Assembly (NCBI GenBank): GCA_963832355.1
Contig: CAWHTX010000003.1
Coordinates: 1 to 64,000 of the forward strand
Direction: 5' to 3'
Origin: DATFVA01 sp963832355
GTDB taxonomy: Bacteria > Bacteroidota > Ignavibacteria > Ignavibacteriales > Ignavibacteriaceae
Length of the DNA stretch: 64,000 nt
In this document: one piece after another, positions 35,041-45,181 of the stretch
How the letters are laid out: the number at the start of each line of letters is the position of its first letter
Numbering within the stretch: position 1 is the stretch's first letter
Notes under the pieces: model-generated
The model's database searches: none
The model's input: only the letters and a program-made list of their open reading frames with translations
Told to the model about the DNA's origin: nothing
Made by a program: the position numbers and the translations under genes

Positions 35041-36081
35041 TCATTCCTCCCTCGATTTGAGAGTGATCTCGTAGCCCTCGCTTTTCAGCATAACACGGTT
35101 CTTCTGAAGGAAATCTTTTATCGCCTCAACAGGAATAATTTTGGTTATCCCGTACTTTATGTTTTTATGAATTTTGGGATAGACTTCTCCCTCATAAGGA
35201 ATCAGCGTATTATATTTTCTGCCGCCGCCAAGTTTCTGAGGTGCCAGAAAAACCTCGTCTTCTTCAGGAACCCACTGCACCATCCCGACCAGTTCGAAGT
35301 GCGGTACACCGTCCCTTATCGCAAGCACAAGTCCCCCGCTGAATCCCGGGTTAACAACCGCATCTACGAGGAAGGAGCCCTGGCTGTCGCGGTTAGGACT
35401 GCTGACTATAGCCTTCGTTACCATCTGGTAATTTATCGGGTACCCGAACAAATACACGAACGTGCCCCACTCGAGCTGCTTTGAATATCCCGCAGGGTAG
35501 GGGAATACTGGAATACGGAACCCGGTTTGAGCGCTGTATTTTCTTCCCAGCAGAGCTATATCTGCCTGGTCATCTTTTGCAAGCAGCTCGACCTCACTTC
35601 CCTCCGGAAAGCCTGCTACGTAAATACTTTCCCTTTCCTTTATGGAAATGGTTTCTATGTAGGGTGTGGTCATTCCGTTTTGATCAGTCCTGTATGCCAC
35701 TACTGTGTCGGGAAAACTAACTATATGTGCGCAGGTTACTAAGGCGATCGCCCCGTTCTCGGAAGATATGGTAAAAGCAGTACCCGACAATGAATTATTG
35801 CCGTATGCTACCGAGTCAACCTTCTGTTTGAGCAGTTCATCATTAAGTTTGGAGAATATTATGTTATCCCCCGGTGCAAACCTATAGATCCTGTAGAATA
35901 CCGTGCAGTTTACCCGCTGAACGCACTCGCTAATGCTTGCAAGTTCAGGTGATGATGACTTGTAGGGGAATTCACTGTCGTACTTGCCGTCGTTTAGCGT
36001 GGGGTAAACGGTACTAAGCTTTGGAGCACAGGAATTAAAAAGAAGTGCAAGCAGTAAGAGGAGAAAATATTTTTTCATCAT
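35041..36081 (-). CDS. trypsin-like serine protease lipoprotein
   Basis: A 346-residue protein. Lipoprotein signal with Cys at about residue 18 (LLFNSCAP). The trypsin-like fold has the His in LVTCAHIVS (about 118), Asp in DQADIALLG (about 174) and Ser in NPGFSGGLV (about 249), so the triad is complete. No PDZ domain is visible, unlike DegP/HtrA. Anchored in a membrane, it would act in the periplasm. Substrate unknown. Confidence 0.8.
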   Translation of the reverse strand: MMKKYFLLLLLALLFNSCAPKLSTVYPTLNDGKYDSEFPYKSSSPELASISECVQRVNCTVFYRIYRFAPGDNIIFSKLNDELLKQKVDSVAYGNNSLSGTAFTISSENGAIALVTCAHIVSFPDTVVAYRTDQNGMTTPYIETISIKERESIYVAGFPEGSEVELLAKDDQADIALLGRKYSAQTGFRIPVFPYPAGYSKQLEWGTFVYLFGYPINYQMVTKAIVSSPNRDSQGSFLVDAVVNPGFSGGLVLAIRDGVPHFELVGMVQWVPEEDEVFLAPQKLGGGRKYNTLIPYEGEVYPKIHKNIKYGITKIIPVEAIKDFLQKNRVMLKSEGYEITLKSREE

Positions 36082-36157
36082 TTCCTTCCGGATTTGCCTT
36101 TATAAATCTAACCAGATTGTCATTGCCAATCAATGAGGACACTATTCCAACAAAAAA

Positions 36158-36239
36158 AAGAGGATGCCTCTAAGTTGTGGTTCCTAGCCTGTCCCGCACG
36201 ACGGGATTTATTCGGGAACCATCTTAGAGACAGCCTCTT
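36158..36239 (-). terminator. long compound hairpin terminator of the third T9SS gene
   Basis: Three nested pairings: AAGAGG/CCTCTT, CTCTAAG/CTTAGAG and GGTTCC/GGAACC, capped by CCCG-N5-CGGG. A run of eight T follows on the minus strand. It marks the end of the long minus-strand run that begins beyond 64 kb. Confidence 0.85.
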
Positions 36240-36257
36240 CCTGTCTGTTACGAATTC

Positions 36258-39200
36258 TTACTTCAGCAGAATCATCTTGCGGCTGGATATAAAGCTTTTC
36301 GACTGCAGCCGGTAAATGTAAATTCCGCTTGCTGCTTTTTCACCCTGTGAGTTTAGTCCGTTCCAGGCGACTGTATGCATACCGGAACTTTGTACCACGT
36401 TGTTCACAATACTTGTTACTCTGCGCCCGAGTATATCGAAAACTTCCAGTGTTACCGCACCTTTCTCTTTTAGCTGATAGGTAATTGTGGTAGCAGGATT
36501 GAACGGGTTGGGGTAGTTCTGGTACAGAGCATATTCACCCGGCAGAAGCGAGATGTTCTCAGAGTGTATCTTTGCATATTGCTCGGTGCCGATGATAAGT
36601 CGGAAATTACTTACTCCTTTTTCGTTTGTGGTTATTTCAGCAGCGCCGTTCTCTGTATTCAACGGTATCTCCCTGTCCCTGTCCATCAACCATATACTGA
36701 AATTATCCGGTAAGGATGATAATCTTTCCACTGCAAGTCTGAATGTTCTATCCGGCTCACCGGTAGTTACCTTGAAATCCCAGAAAGCCCCCTCTGTGGA
36801 AACAGGAACCATATTCCTTGCATAATAATTTCTGCCTGATTCAATAAGCAGTTCGATATCATCGGTGATCGGCGGCGGCTTCATTACATCATATTTATCA
36901 AGGCCGTCCTCAGCACCGTGCTTCATACCTACGAAGTTCTGCTGATCCTTTTTCGCCGTTGAACTAAGATATGCTTTAAGCTGAACGACAAACTCATCGG
37001 CTTTAATGGAAGACAAAAGATCTCTGCTCTGCTTCTTACCGAGTAAAACGTTAGGATTGACGTTCAGATTGATCACGGTTGACAGCGGGTTGTAAACCCA
37101 GTAGCCTTCCCAGGGTTCAAGGACCAGCTGATCCAGTTCATATTCCTGGGTATCAGGATTCCAGTGCAGGGGAGCCTGCAGCAGCAGATTAGAATTTTCA
37201 ATTGACAGCCAGTCGACCGGGAAAGCGAACGGATCCCCGATCTGGTTGTAGCCGGGCTGCACACTGATTGTATAGCTATTGAATGAAGGAACGCTTGAGG
37301 CATTGTCGATAAGAAAAGATTTCCCTTCCCGGTTAATAAGCCAGAAAGCATTGCCCGGCACAATATTGCCGTTAATGGCATTATATTCGGCATAGTCGTT
37401 TAATTCAGGCTGCCACCGGAATATACGCCAGTTCTTTGGATCGTATGAACCATAATCATCCCGGAAAACTGAATCAATCTGCGGAGCGCTTATCGAAAGG
37501 GGCACTGAAAACATCTGGTATTTGCTAACCCTCACCGGGTTGGGATAAGGGAACTGCGGTATGCTTACATCGATTGATGCAGGATTTAGTTCGGGATTGA
37601 GTGAGGGATAGGTTACTGTACTTAAACCGTCGCTGAACATGAGGTAGAACTGGATCCCGGAAATTGTAGAGTATTCAGGTGGGATGTCGAACGTATATAG
37701 GGTTCCCTGCCGTGAAAGCGTATCCTGCTGATATATTTGTTCACCTGTCCTTCTGTAGAATATATCGCTTAATGTATATATTGAAGAGGAAGGGGGAGTT
37801 ATGTTTAAAGGAGTAGCTTGTCCTACTCCGGGACTGGAAGGGATCTGCACCTGAATTGCGGAGAGTCCGGTTCCTGTTAACAGAATGGAATCGGGACTGC
37901 TGGAAGCAGTACTGTTTATTACCAGGTACGCCGTTTTTAATCCTGATGTATCAGGTGAAAAGCTGACATTCAGATTCAGATAATTCAATGCACTTATGGT
38001 ATCTCCTGCTACCGGGGGAGAAAAGGAGAAACTGGACGCATCCGTTCCTGTTATTACCACATCGTTAATTACTATATCTCCTAATCCCGAATTTATTAGT
38101 GTTAGTGTTAGGGTTGGGGGCGATACAAGTCCTACGTCAATAGAACCGAAGTTTAACACTGAATCGGTGAACATAAGCTGAGCCATTACCCCAGTTCCGG
38201 AAATAGTAACAGTATCCGGAGACGTTGATGCATCACTGATGATTTCCATATATGAGGTCTTTAATCCCTCGTAAAGAGGAACGAAGTAGAAACCGAGACT
38301 ATCAGATTGGAGAGCGGTTACACTGTCGAGCGGAAAACCGGAGTATATACCGAATGAATTGCTAGTATCGTTAACCAGGTTCAGGCTGAAAATATGAAGA
38401 TTTGCCGTACTGGTATTGTTAATTGACAATGCCGCTGAATCGACGGTAACAACCTGAACGTTTCCGAAATCGAGAGGGTTCGGACTGACATTAAACTTAG
38501 GGGAGGGGAGTTTTGCTACGAATGCTTCTCCGTTGACACCGTTTAAATTTATGCTGCCGAAATCAGCTGAAAAATCAAAATAACCGCAGCCGTAAATGTC
38601 ACCGCGTGAATCATTCGCTATTCCTCCGGCACCGTTGCTGTTTATGGTTCCAGCTCTCTGCCCCCAGAGTTTCCGTCCATTCATAGAATACCTGGCAAAA
38701 TATACGTCATTAAGTTCGCCCGAAAAATCCTGTGCTATGTTTGAGATGAGACAAATGTTTCCTGCAGCATCCAGATCTATTTCACCCCCGTTATTATAAG
38801 ACTGGCTTGGATTATCCTGCATGGCCCACAAGGCATTTCCGGACTGATCGTATTTGGCAATGAAAATGTCGGAATTAGACAAACTGTACAGAACGAGTCC
38901 TTCGAAGTTTGCCATTTTCGAAAAAGAACCTGTGAACAAAATGTTGTTATCTTTATCGATCCTTATATCATTTCCGTACGAATAGGAGCCGCTGGAATCA
39001 CTGTATACCTGGCGTACCCATATAAAATTTCCAAGGGGGTCATATTTTGCAAGATAAATATCCTGATCGGTTCCATCCCAACTGCTTACAAGGGTAGTGT
39101 CACCAAACCCTATAACGTTACTAAATGACCCGGTAATGAAAACATTATCGTTCTGATCGGTTCTTACTCCGTATGCGTTGTTATAGAAACTTTGTCCTCC

Positions 39201-39896
39201 CGTTGGATTGTATGCTGCTTCCACCCATTGTTCGGTTCCGAGCGAATTATATTTTACAACGTAGATGTCACCGTAAGGATTGCCTGACTCGACGGTGTAC
39301 TGACCGAATGTTGCAAACTGTTCGAATGTGCCCGTTACTATAACGTTATCCTGATTATCGGTTGTTACTTCCAATCCATAATCGAAGCTCTGGCCGCCGC
39401 CCTGGCGAACCCAGAGAAAATCCCCGTTTGTTGTATATTTGGCAGTAAATATATCATAGGAGCCGAAGGAAGTTAGTGTAATAGTTCCAAAAGTTGCGCT
39501 GCCGTTGAAAATCCCTGTAATAATGACATTGCCGGAATTATCCGTGGTCACGCTTTCTCCCTGGTCATAATCAAGACCGCCTGCGCTGACAGCCCAAAGC
39601 ACTGTACCTGTGCTCGTGTACTTGGCTATAAAAATATCACTCGAGCCTGCTGAATTTAATATGTAACCGCCGAAAGTGGCAGTACTATCGAAATACCCGG
39701 TTACGATGATATTGCCGTCCGGGTCGACAGCCAGGTCATTAGCCCCGTCGTATCCATTACCTCCTGCGCTTCTTGCCCACAGAAAATCAGGAGCCTGACC
39801 GGGTAGTATCTGTGCTTGTAGATCCAGGAAAACTGCGGATGCGATAAAAATTATTATTGTTAAAATCCTTACCATGAATTTTTTTTGTTTATCCAT
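36258..39896 (-). CDS. T9SS-sorted surface protein with SBBP repeats and HYDIN-like domains
   Basis: About 1212 residues from the ATG at 39896. Signal peptide, about nine SBBP repeats (about 30-470; pattern GNIIVTGYF then ATFG), two ASPM/HYDIN-like Ig domains (about 470-680; NFGSIDVG and ILLTGTG), a large beta region, and a T9SS sorting domain with NYPNPFNP and terminal MILLK. The sorting domain is clearly diverged from those of the two left-hand proteins. It is the last gene of the T6SS-containing run, 16 bases after the outer-membrane barrel gene, so it may be co-expressed with them. Ligand unknown. Confidence 0.88.
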   Translation of the reverse strand: MDKQKKFMVRILTIIIFIASAVFLDLQAQILPGQAPDFLWARSAGGNGYDGANDLAVDPDGNIIVTGYFDSTATFGGYILNSAGSSDIFIAKYTSTGTVLWAVSAGGLDYDQGESVTTDNSGNVIITGIFNGSATFGTITLTSFGSYDIFTAKYTTNGDFLWVRQGGGQSFDYGLEVTTDNQDNVIVTGTFEQFATFGQYTVESGNPYGDIYVVKYNSLGTEQWVEAAYNPTGGQSFYNNAYGVRTDQNDNVFITGSFSNVIGFGDTTLVSSWDGTDQDIYLAKYDPLGNFIWVRQVYSDSSGSYSYGNDIRIDKDNNILFTGSFSKMANFEGLVLYSLSNSDIFIAKYDQSGNALWAMQDNPSQSYNNGGEIDLDAAGNICLISNIAQDFSGELNDVYFARYSMNGRKLWGQRAGTINSNGAGGIANDSRGDIYGCGYFDFSADFGSINLNGVNGEAFVAKLPSPKFNVSPNPLDFGNVQVVTVDSAALSINNTSTANLHIFSLNLVNDTSNSFGIYSGFPLDSVTALQSDSLGFYFVPLYEGLKTSYMEIISDASTSPDTVTISGTGVMAQLMFTDSVLNFGSIDVGLVSPPTLTLTLINSGLGDIVINDVVITGTDASSFSFSPPVAGDTISALNYLNLNVSFSPDTSGLKTAYLVINSTASSSPDSILLTGTGLSAIQVQIPSSPGVGQATPLNITPPSSSIYTLSDIFYRRTGEQIYQQDTLSRQGTLYTFDIPPEYSTISGIQFYLMFSDGLSTVTYPSLNPELNPASIDVSIPQFPYPNPVRVSKYQMFSVPLSISAPQIDSVFRDDYGSYDPKNWRIFRWQPELNDYAEYNAINGNIVPGNAFWLINREGKSFLIDNASSVPSFNSYTISVQPGYNQIGDPFAFPVDWLSIENSNLLLQAPLHWNPDTQEYELDQLVLEPWEGYWVYNPLSTVINLNVNPNVLLGKKQSRDLLSSIKADEFVVQLKAYLSSTAKKDQQNFVGMKHGAEDGLDKYDVMKPPPITDDIELLIESGRNYYARNMVPVSTEGAFWDFKVTTGEPDRTFRLAVERLSSLPDNFSIWLMDRDREIPLNTENGAAEITTNEKGVSNFRLIIGTEQYAKIHSENISLLPGEYALYQNYPNPFNPATTITYQLKEKGAVTLEVFDILGRRVTSIVNNVVQSSGMHTVAWNGLNSQGEKAASGIYIYRLQSKSFISSRKMILLK

Positions 39897-39926
39897 CTTA
39901 GTTCCAATCAAAATTTGAAAATCCTG

Positions 39927-41030
39927 CTACAAATCGAATTTAATGCCGCCGCCGATAACATAGTTGCTCAAATCGGTCTTCCCATCGGCACTTGCAACCG
40001 AATACTTCAGCAGCAGCGGGACAGTAACTGAGGACGATAACCGGAATTGTGGAGTAACCTGTAAGCCGTATTTTGTGTATCCTGAGAAATACCCGGCCGT
40101 CTTCTCATAAAAACTGGAGAAGACCCCATATCCCATTGAAAAGGACATATTAAAACGCTGGTTATAAGTTAAGCCGAGATAAAGCTGGTTGGGAGTTATC
40201 TTCTCGTTGTCAAATACCGCATAATCTCCTTTCAGTTCATCCAGTGCTACGTTCCTGTATAACAGGTTGATTGCAAGGAAGTCGTATGTGAAATACTGTT
40301 TGTACATCGAGTTAAAGATAATCCTGTTCCCCGAAGAAAAAATGTCCTTGCCGTTAAGCTGGTCGCTGCCGTAAAAGATCCCGATCACATCACCTGAGAT
40401 AGTTTGTGTTTCGCTGAGCTTTACATCCAGTCCTGCCGTAAGCGAAATCTCATTTGACGGTGTATACTTATCGTTTGCATCCTTAAGCGGCTGATACTCA
40501 GATTTGAGCTGGTATGAGAGACCTGCGCCGATAACCACATCTTCGGAAAGAGGGTGGAGCCAGGTTGCGCCCAGGAATGCATTTAGTCCTTGTCCGAAAT
40601 TGGGTGTTCTCAACGCGAAAAGTTCCTGGCTGACGACCTGTGAAACAGCAAATTCCGCTGCAGTAAGTTTTGTTCTTCCGCTGGGGATATTAACCCCGGC
40701 ATCAAAAGAAAGGTTCTCATCCGGCAGTTTCTGTTTAACAATAAGCTGCAGATCAGATAATCCGCTCAGGTCGCTGTTAATCCCTCCCAGTCTCGTGCTT
40801 GCCGAGGCATACCTTGTTACAAGTCCAACAGAGGTATTATCGAGTGGATTATAACCAGCCGAAATTATGTTGGTGAATTCAGAAAAATCCGTACTGTCAT
40901 TTACCGACCAGCTCTCATACACTGGCATTATATTGATTGAGGCAGCAGGGCGCTGGTTATAAATATCCTGGGAATAGCAATTTGTTATAAGGATCAGGAC
41001 TGGAAATAAATAACTTAAAACTCTTTTCAT
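39927..41030 (-). CDS. outer-membrane beta-barrel protein
   Basis: A 367-residue protein with a signal peptide (about 1-20) and continuous amphipathic strands to a terminal Phe-Asp-Leu, typical of outer-membrane barrels. It resembles the family of large outer-membrane porin-like proteins but I cannot name one. It follows the CsgG-like lipoprotein gene by 30 bases and precedes the third T9SS protein, so it may be part of a shared envelope complex. Confidence 0.65.
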   Translation of the reverse strand: MKRVLSYLFPVLILITNCYSQDIYNQRPAASINIMPVYESWSVNDSTDFSEFTNIISAGYNPLDNTSVGLVTRYASASTRLGGINSDLSGLSDLQLIVKQKLPDENLSFDAGVNIPSGRTKLTAAEFAVSQVVSQELFALRTPNFGQGLNAFLGATWLHPLSEDVVIGAGLSYQLKSEYQPLKDANDKYTPSNEISLTAGLDVKLSETQTISGDVIGIFYGSDQLNGKDIFSSGNRIIFNSMYKQYFTYDFLAINLLYRNVALDELKGDYAVFDNEKITPNQLYLGLTYNQRFNMSFSMGYGVFSSFYEKTAGYFSGYTKYGLQVTPQFRLSSSVTVPLLLKYSVASADGKTDLSNYVIGGGIKFDL

Positions 41031-41060
41031 AGTATTTTTCCTGTGGTTAAATACTGAATT

Positions 41061-42383
41061 TTACTTGCCGGCCGGAGGAGGAGGCGGTGGTGGAGGGGGT
41101 GAGGGCAGCTCCTCTGTTAAGCCTTTCTCTGAAAGTTCCTGTGCCGGATTCCTGCTGTCGATTCCCTGCAGAAAATTGGTAACTATATTGCTGCCGAGAT
41201 TTTCGAGCCTGCTGGCTGCCAGGTTTATCATTACATTCTTCACAACGGGTATTGTTTTTCTTAATACGGTAACAACTTTCTCCTTTGTGCCGCCGCTCTT
41301 GCCAAGACTCTGAGATGACTGCAGCTTACCGCCGGCATCTTTGAAGTTAGGGTCGAGCTGTGTAGCCTGGTTGAAGAACTGACCAGCCTGCTGATAATTT
41401 CCGGCATCCTCCTGAAGCAATCCTTTCGAGTAAGCGATGAAAGCTTCGAGGTTCTGGGTTGGTATATACGCTATATTTTCTTTTTCCTCCTGGGTAAGCT
41501 GGAACCCGTTCTGTTCAAGGAAAGCAAAAACCACCTGCTTTTGAAGTACAAAGAGATCGTTCAATGAACCGGATTTATTAACCCATGATTTTCGCTGACT
41601 GGTCTCTACCTCCCACGACCCGAGATCAATTTTGAAGTCGCCGTTGTCGGTTACATCATAATCTCCCGAGACAATCGTTCCGGCCTGCAGTATTTTACCA
41701 ACCCGTGGTGCTGTAGATTGATCCACTACCGCCGACTGTGCCAGTTTAAGTTCATCCAGAACAGCCTGTATCCTTACTCTTTCAAGAACCTTTATATCTT
41801 TAAGCTTTGCAAGGTCTATACTCACCATCTCACTGAATCCTCTGCTTAGCGGTGCATAATCTTTATTTGTACCGGTATATATCAGAGGGAATACCGCAAT
41901 TGTACTATCGGATACATTCTGAAAGCTGAGGTCCTTTTCATTATTGATCAGCGTCTTAACGTCAGAGTAGTTCTCCTGGCGTTTTATCCACAGATATCTT
42001 CCTTCCAGCATTTCCCTGAAAGGAGAATCTTCGGGTACATCTTTGTACCTGGCATAATAGGATTCGGCTTTTCCCTGTTCATTGTAGAATTCAAGATTTA
42101 AACCCTTGTAGAATATCAGCTCGGGATCGTCAGGATGAATATCCATCGCTTCACCAAGGTAGTACCTGGCCTTGTCATTATTATGCGTCTGCATATAATA
42201 AATACTCAGGTTCTTCACAGCCTCAAAATCCGTTGGGTCTGCCAGTGTTCTGTCAATCCAGCTTTGTACCTGTTGTTTATACAGTTCAGGATTATCCATC
42301 AGTGGTCCCGAGGAACAGGAATTAAGCCCTAACAGGGTCAACGCAAATGTACCGGCAAGAAATAAGAACTTTATCTTTTTCAA
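41061..42383 (-). CDS. CsgG-like TPR lipoprotein with a polyproline tail
   Basis: A 440-residue lipoprotein (lipobox Cys in GLNSCSS, about 23). TPR-like repeats (about 40-130) are followed by a CsgG/FlgO-type domain (about 155-290; IAVFPLIYTG, then SEMVSIDLAKLKDIKVLERVR). A single TPR (about 335-365) and a C-terminal tail with ten prolines end the protein. CsgG-like proteins form or cap periplasmic rings at the outer membrane. The next gene encodes a second CsgG-like protein. Together with the barrel they may form an envelope channel or sensor, perhaps linked to the T6SS; this is inference. Confidence 0.75.
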   Translation of the reverse strand: MKKIKFLFLAGTFALTLLGLNSCSSGPLMDNPELYKQQVQSWIDRTLADPTDFEAVKNLSIYYMQTHNNDKARYYLGEAMDIHPDDPELIFYKGLNLEFYNEQGKAESYYARYKDVPEDSPFREMLEGRYLWIKRQENYSDVKTLINNEKDLSFQNVSDSTIAVFPLIYTGTNKDYAPLSRGFSEMVSIDLAKLKDIKVLERVRIQAVLDELKLAQSAVVDQSTAPRVGKILQAGTIVSGDYDVTDNGDFKIDLGSWEVETSQRKSWVNKSGSLNDLFVLQKQVVFAFLEQNGFQLTQEEKENIAYIPTQNLEAFIAYSKGLLQEDAGNYQQAGQFFNQATQLDPNFKDAGGKLQSSQSLGKSGGTKEKVVTVLRKTIPVVKNVMINLAASRLENLGSNIVTNFLQGIDSRNPAQELSEKGLTEELPSPPPPPPPPPAGK

Positions 42384-42405
42384 ATTTCAACCTCGTTTAA
42401 TTTTG

Positions 42406-43425
42406 TTAAAGCAGCGGTGCTATGCTCTGGGCTTTAAGTTTTGCTTTCTCATAGTCCGGATCGATCTTCAGGGCTTCCTCAAATTTCTCGTATGCATTTT
42501 TATAATCTTCTTTTTCGAGATAACTCAGACCAACAGAATAAGCCATTATGGCATCCAGAGAGGGAGCCTGCGATACATCCTGCGGGGTTTCCTCTTTCAG
42601 GGTTACATTAATATTATCCGCTATTTTTTTACCCAGCTTATCCACCAGCTCGAAAAATTCGTCCAGGTCACCCTTGACCTCATCAGTTAATAATATTTCG
42701 CTTGTTTCAACTTTTACCAGACGTGCACCCAGCCAGATCTGATCTCCAAGAATAATGAAGCTGCCAAGTAAAACGGTTTGTACGCCAAGCTGTTTTCCGA
42801 GTCGTACTGCTCCTTCCATATTGTACTGATCCTGCAGCTTTATCTCACTTAGTATCCACTGTATTCTTTCTCTTTCGATCACTTTAAGATTAGTGGAATT
42901 GTTCAGCCTGTTTATCATCAGGTCAGCAAAACCCTGCTCCATAGGGTCGTACTGTGCTTTGTGATCAACAGAGCGGTTCTTGAAATCGATTATAGCCATC
43001 GTTTTCATTCCCGGGTCGGGACGCTCAACGTTGTAGGAACCTGAAAACTGTTTTCGCGATTCATAATATAGTTTCATAAATACAGGCGGTTCATAATCAG
43101 GATTGAAAACCACCATTGGCGGTTCAAGTTTAAGCAGCTGTCCGATCGACTCTTTAGCTTTATCGTAAAGACCTTTTGCAGAATATGCACGGCCTAGAAA
43201 CCTAAGAGCCTCCTTACGGACTTCAACATCAATGGTGTTATCTGCAGCCAGACCGTTCAGTAATTCAATTGCTTTATCGAACTGAGCTGACTTGTAATAC
43301 TGTTTGGCCTGATCCAGCTTCGCTCCCGGATCTGTCTGTGCATTAACCGAGGGGGCAATGAGCAGAAGGACGAGTACCAAAAAGAATGAAGAAACCAGAA
43401 TGGAATATAATTTACTGCACTGCAT
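42406..43425 (-). CDS. CsgG-like TPR protein
   Basis: A 339-residue protein with a signal peptide (about 1-30), TPR repeats (about 38-110), a CsgG/FlgO-type domain (about 140-255; MAIIDFKNRSVD, then VIERERIQWILSEIKLQ and GVQTVLLGSFI) and a final TPR (about 295-330). It has a strong ribosome binding site (AGGAGGATAATCAT) before the ATG at 43425. It shares domain order with the 41061-42383 protein, so the two are paralogs that could form a mixed ring. It lies 50 bases after the kinase gene in the same direction. Confidence 0.78.
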   Translation of the reverse strand: MQCSKLYSILVSSFFLVLVLLLIAPSVNAQTDPGAKLDQAKQYYKSAQFDKAIELLNGLAADNTIDVEVRKEALRFLGRAYSAKGLYDKAKESIGQLLKLEPPMVVFNPDYEPPVFMKLYYESRKQFSGSYNVERPDPGMKTMAIIDFKNRSVDHKAQYDPMEQGFADLMINRLNNSTNLKVIERERIQWILSEIKLQDQYNMEGAVRLGKQLGVQTVLLGSFIILGDQIWLGARLVKVETSEILLTDEVKGDLDEFFELVDKLGKKIADNINVTLKEETPQDVSQAPSLDAIMAYSVGLSYLEKEDYKNAYEKFEEALKIDPDYEKAKLKAQSIAPLL

Positions 43426-43475
43426 ATGATTATCCTCCTATGCTTTGAATATTAAAAACCTGAATTATTTTGTGT

Positions 43476-45176
43476 CTATTTGAAATGGAAAACCAGGGAG
43501 TGAGACCTGGGTTCGAATGTGGGAGTGACTGTAAGCCGAACCTCGTCTTCAACTGTTTTATAGCCTGTTTTTTTAACGGTGATCTGATAAGTTCCGGGTC
43601 CGAGTTTGAGATCACCGGGAGTTGTCTTGTCAGTGTTTTTACCATTAACATAAATAACGCCCCAGATGGGATCACCTGTGCTGCTTAATGATTGTATGTT
43701 TACCTGCTGCTGAAAATAGCAGGTTATTTTCTTATTCTGATTCTTACCAAGATCAACATTTACCCGTTTAGTTCCGAATTCCGGGTGCACAAATTTTACT
43801 GTATGTTTGCCTGCGGTAACGGTATTCCTTAAAATTTCTGATGAATTATTCAAAACCCGGCTGCCGTCGATATAGATGCTTGAGGCAGGAATAGAGTTTA
43901 ATATCAGGGTCGCTTTTGCTTTAGGGATAACAACCGGTTCAAGTTGAACATTTAATTCGTTATTTCCTGAATCAAGCTGAACACCGGGATTCTCCCAGTC
44001 TTTATACCCTTCCAGTTTAAGCGCAACTGAATATTTTGCCAGGGGAAGGCTGTCTCTCTGAAAAGGTGTTTTTCCCTCAGCCATTCCATTAAGATAGACA
44101 AGGGCTCCGTCAGGTACTGAATTTATTGACAGATTGACCGGGACGAACTTTACAATTTTCGGCGGGATCGGATCCACACCATTATTCCTGGTTATGAAGA
44201 ATGCCGCCAGAATAATGGCTATAGCCAGAATACCCGCTCCATAAATATACATTTTTCTGACGGGCGGTTTTCCGGCTTTGGCAGTTTCTTTTTCCGTTTC
44301 ATAGCTTGTTATAATCCTGGTCTTTTCTTCTGTGTCATCTCCTTCCAATTTTATATTATTTAAGGCAGAAGACATTTCAGCTGCACTCTGATATCTTTTA
44401 TCAGGATCTTTATCAATAGATTTCAGTATTACTTTTACCAGTTCTTTAGGTATTAGGGGATTGAATTTCGTGGGAGAAGGAATCCTGCCTTCAACAATCT
44501 GCTTTTGTATAACGAATTCAGATTCACTTTTTTCAAAGGGAGTTCTACCGGCAAGCATTTCATATAATGTCATTCCGAGAGAATAAATATCACTTCTTGT
44601 ATCTACATTTTTTAAACCCTTAACCTGCTCGGGAGACATATAATAAAGTGTACCCGCTGCCGCATGAGTTACCGTTATCTGGGAACCCTGTTCCTGTACG
44701 ACTTTAGCCAGCCCGAAGTCCATCACCTTTATAGTTCCGTCATCGCACAGCAGGACATTATTAGGTTTGATATCGCGATGGATTACCCCGACTTTATGTG
44801 CGTGTCCTATAGCATTAATAATCTGGCTGCCGATAGCAATAGTTTCATTTACTCTGAACCTGCTTTTTTCACGCAGCCATTCAGAAATAGTACGTGCGCT
44901 GACATATTCCATGACCATGAACAAACCGTACTCAGTTTCCCGCAGGGCATGGACGCCGACGATATTCTGGTTTTCGAGTCTGGCAAGCGCCCTTGCTTCA
45001 GTTTTAAACCTCTGCAGGAAATTATCATCCCTTGCGAGGAAGGGATCGATCATTTTTAAGGCCACAACTTTTTCAAGGTTCATATCGATAGCTTTAAAAA
45101 CAACTCCCATGCCCCCTCTTCCTATCACCTCGAGAATTTTATAATTATCTACCTCTTTTCCGATCAGCTGATCCAT
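43476..45176 (-). CDS. Ser/Thr protein kinase with PEGA repeats
   Basis: A 566-residue membrane kinase. Kinase domain (about 10-270): G loop IGRGGMGVVF, Lys in VALKMI, catalytic HRDIKPNNVLL, DFGLAK and SPEQ. A membrane helix (about 313-335) and three PEGA domains (about 355-560) follow, the latter placed outside the cytoplasmic membrane. The gene starts six bases after the PP2C phosphatase gene and close to the FHA gene. In other T6SS clusters such a trio (PpkA, PppA, Fha) turns the apparatus on and off by phosphorylation. That role is likely here but inferred from context. Confidence 0.9.
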   Translation of the reverse strand: MDQLIGKEVDNYKILEVIGRGGMGVVFKAIDMNLEKVVALKMIDPFLARDDNFLQRFKTEARALARLENQNIVGVHALRETEYGLFMVMEYVSARTISEWLREKSRFRVNETIAIGSQIINAIGHAHKVGVIHRDIKPNNVLLCDDGTIKVMDFGLAKVVQEQGSQITVTHAAAGTLYYMSPEQVKGLKNVDTRSDIYSLGMTLYEMLAGRTPFEKSESEFVIQKQIVEGRIPSPTKFNPLIPKELVKVILKSIDKDPDKRYQSAAEMSSALNNIKLEGDDTEEKTRIITSYETEKETAKAGKPPVRKMYIYGAGILAIAIILAAFFITRNNGVDPIPPKIVKFVPVNLSINSVPDGALVYLNGMAEGKTPFQRDSLPLAKYSVALKLEGYKDWENPGVQLDSGNNELNVQLEPVVIPKAKATLILNSIPASSIYIDGSRVLNNSSEILRNTVTAGKHTVKFVHPEFGTKRVNVDLGKNQNKKITCYFQQQVNIQSLSSTGDPIWGVIYVNGKNTDKTTPGDLKLGPGTYQITVKKTGYKTVEDEVRLTVTPTFEPRSHSLVFHFK

Positions 45177-45181
45177 ATGTT

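Noticed and set aside
41065..41313. Gly-rich plus-strand frame opposite the CsgG-like lipoprotein
   Set aside because: It is the complement of the polyproline tail of the real minus-strand gene.
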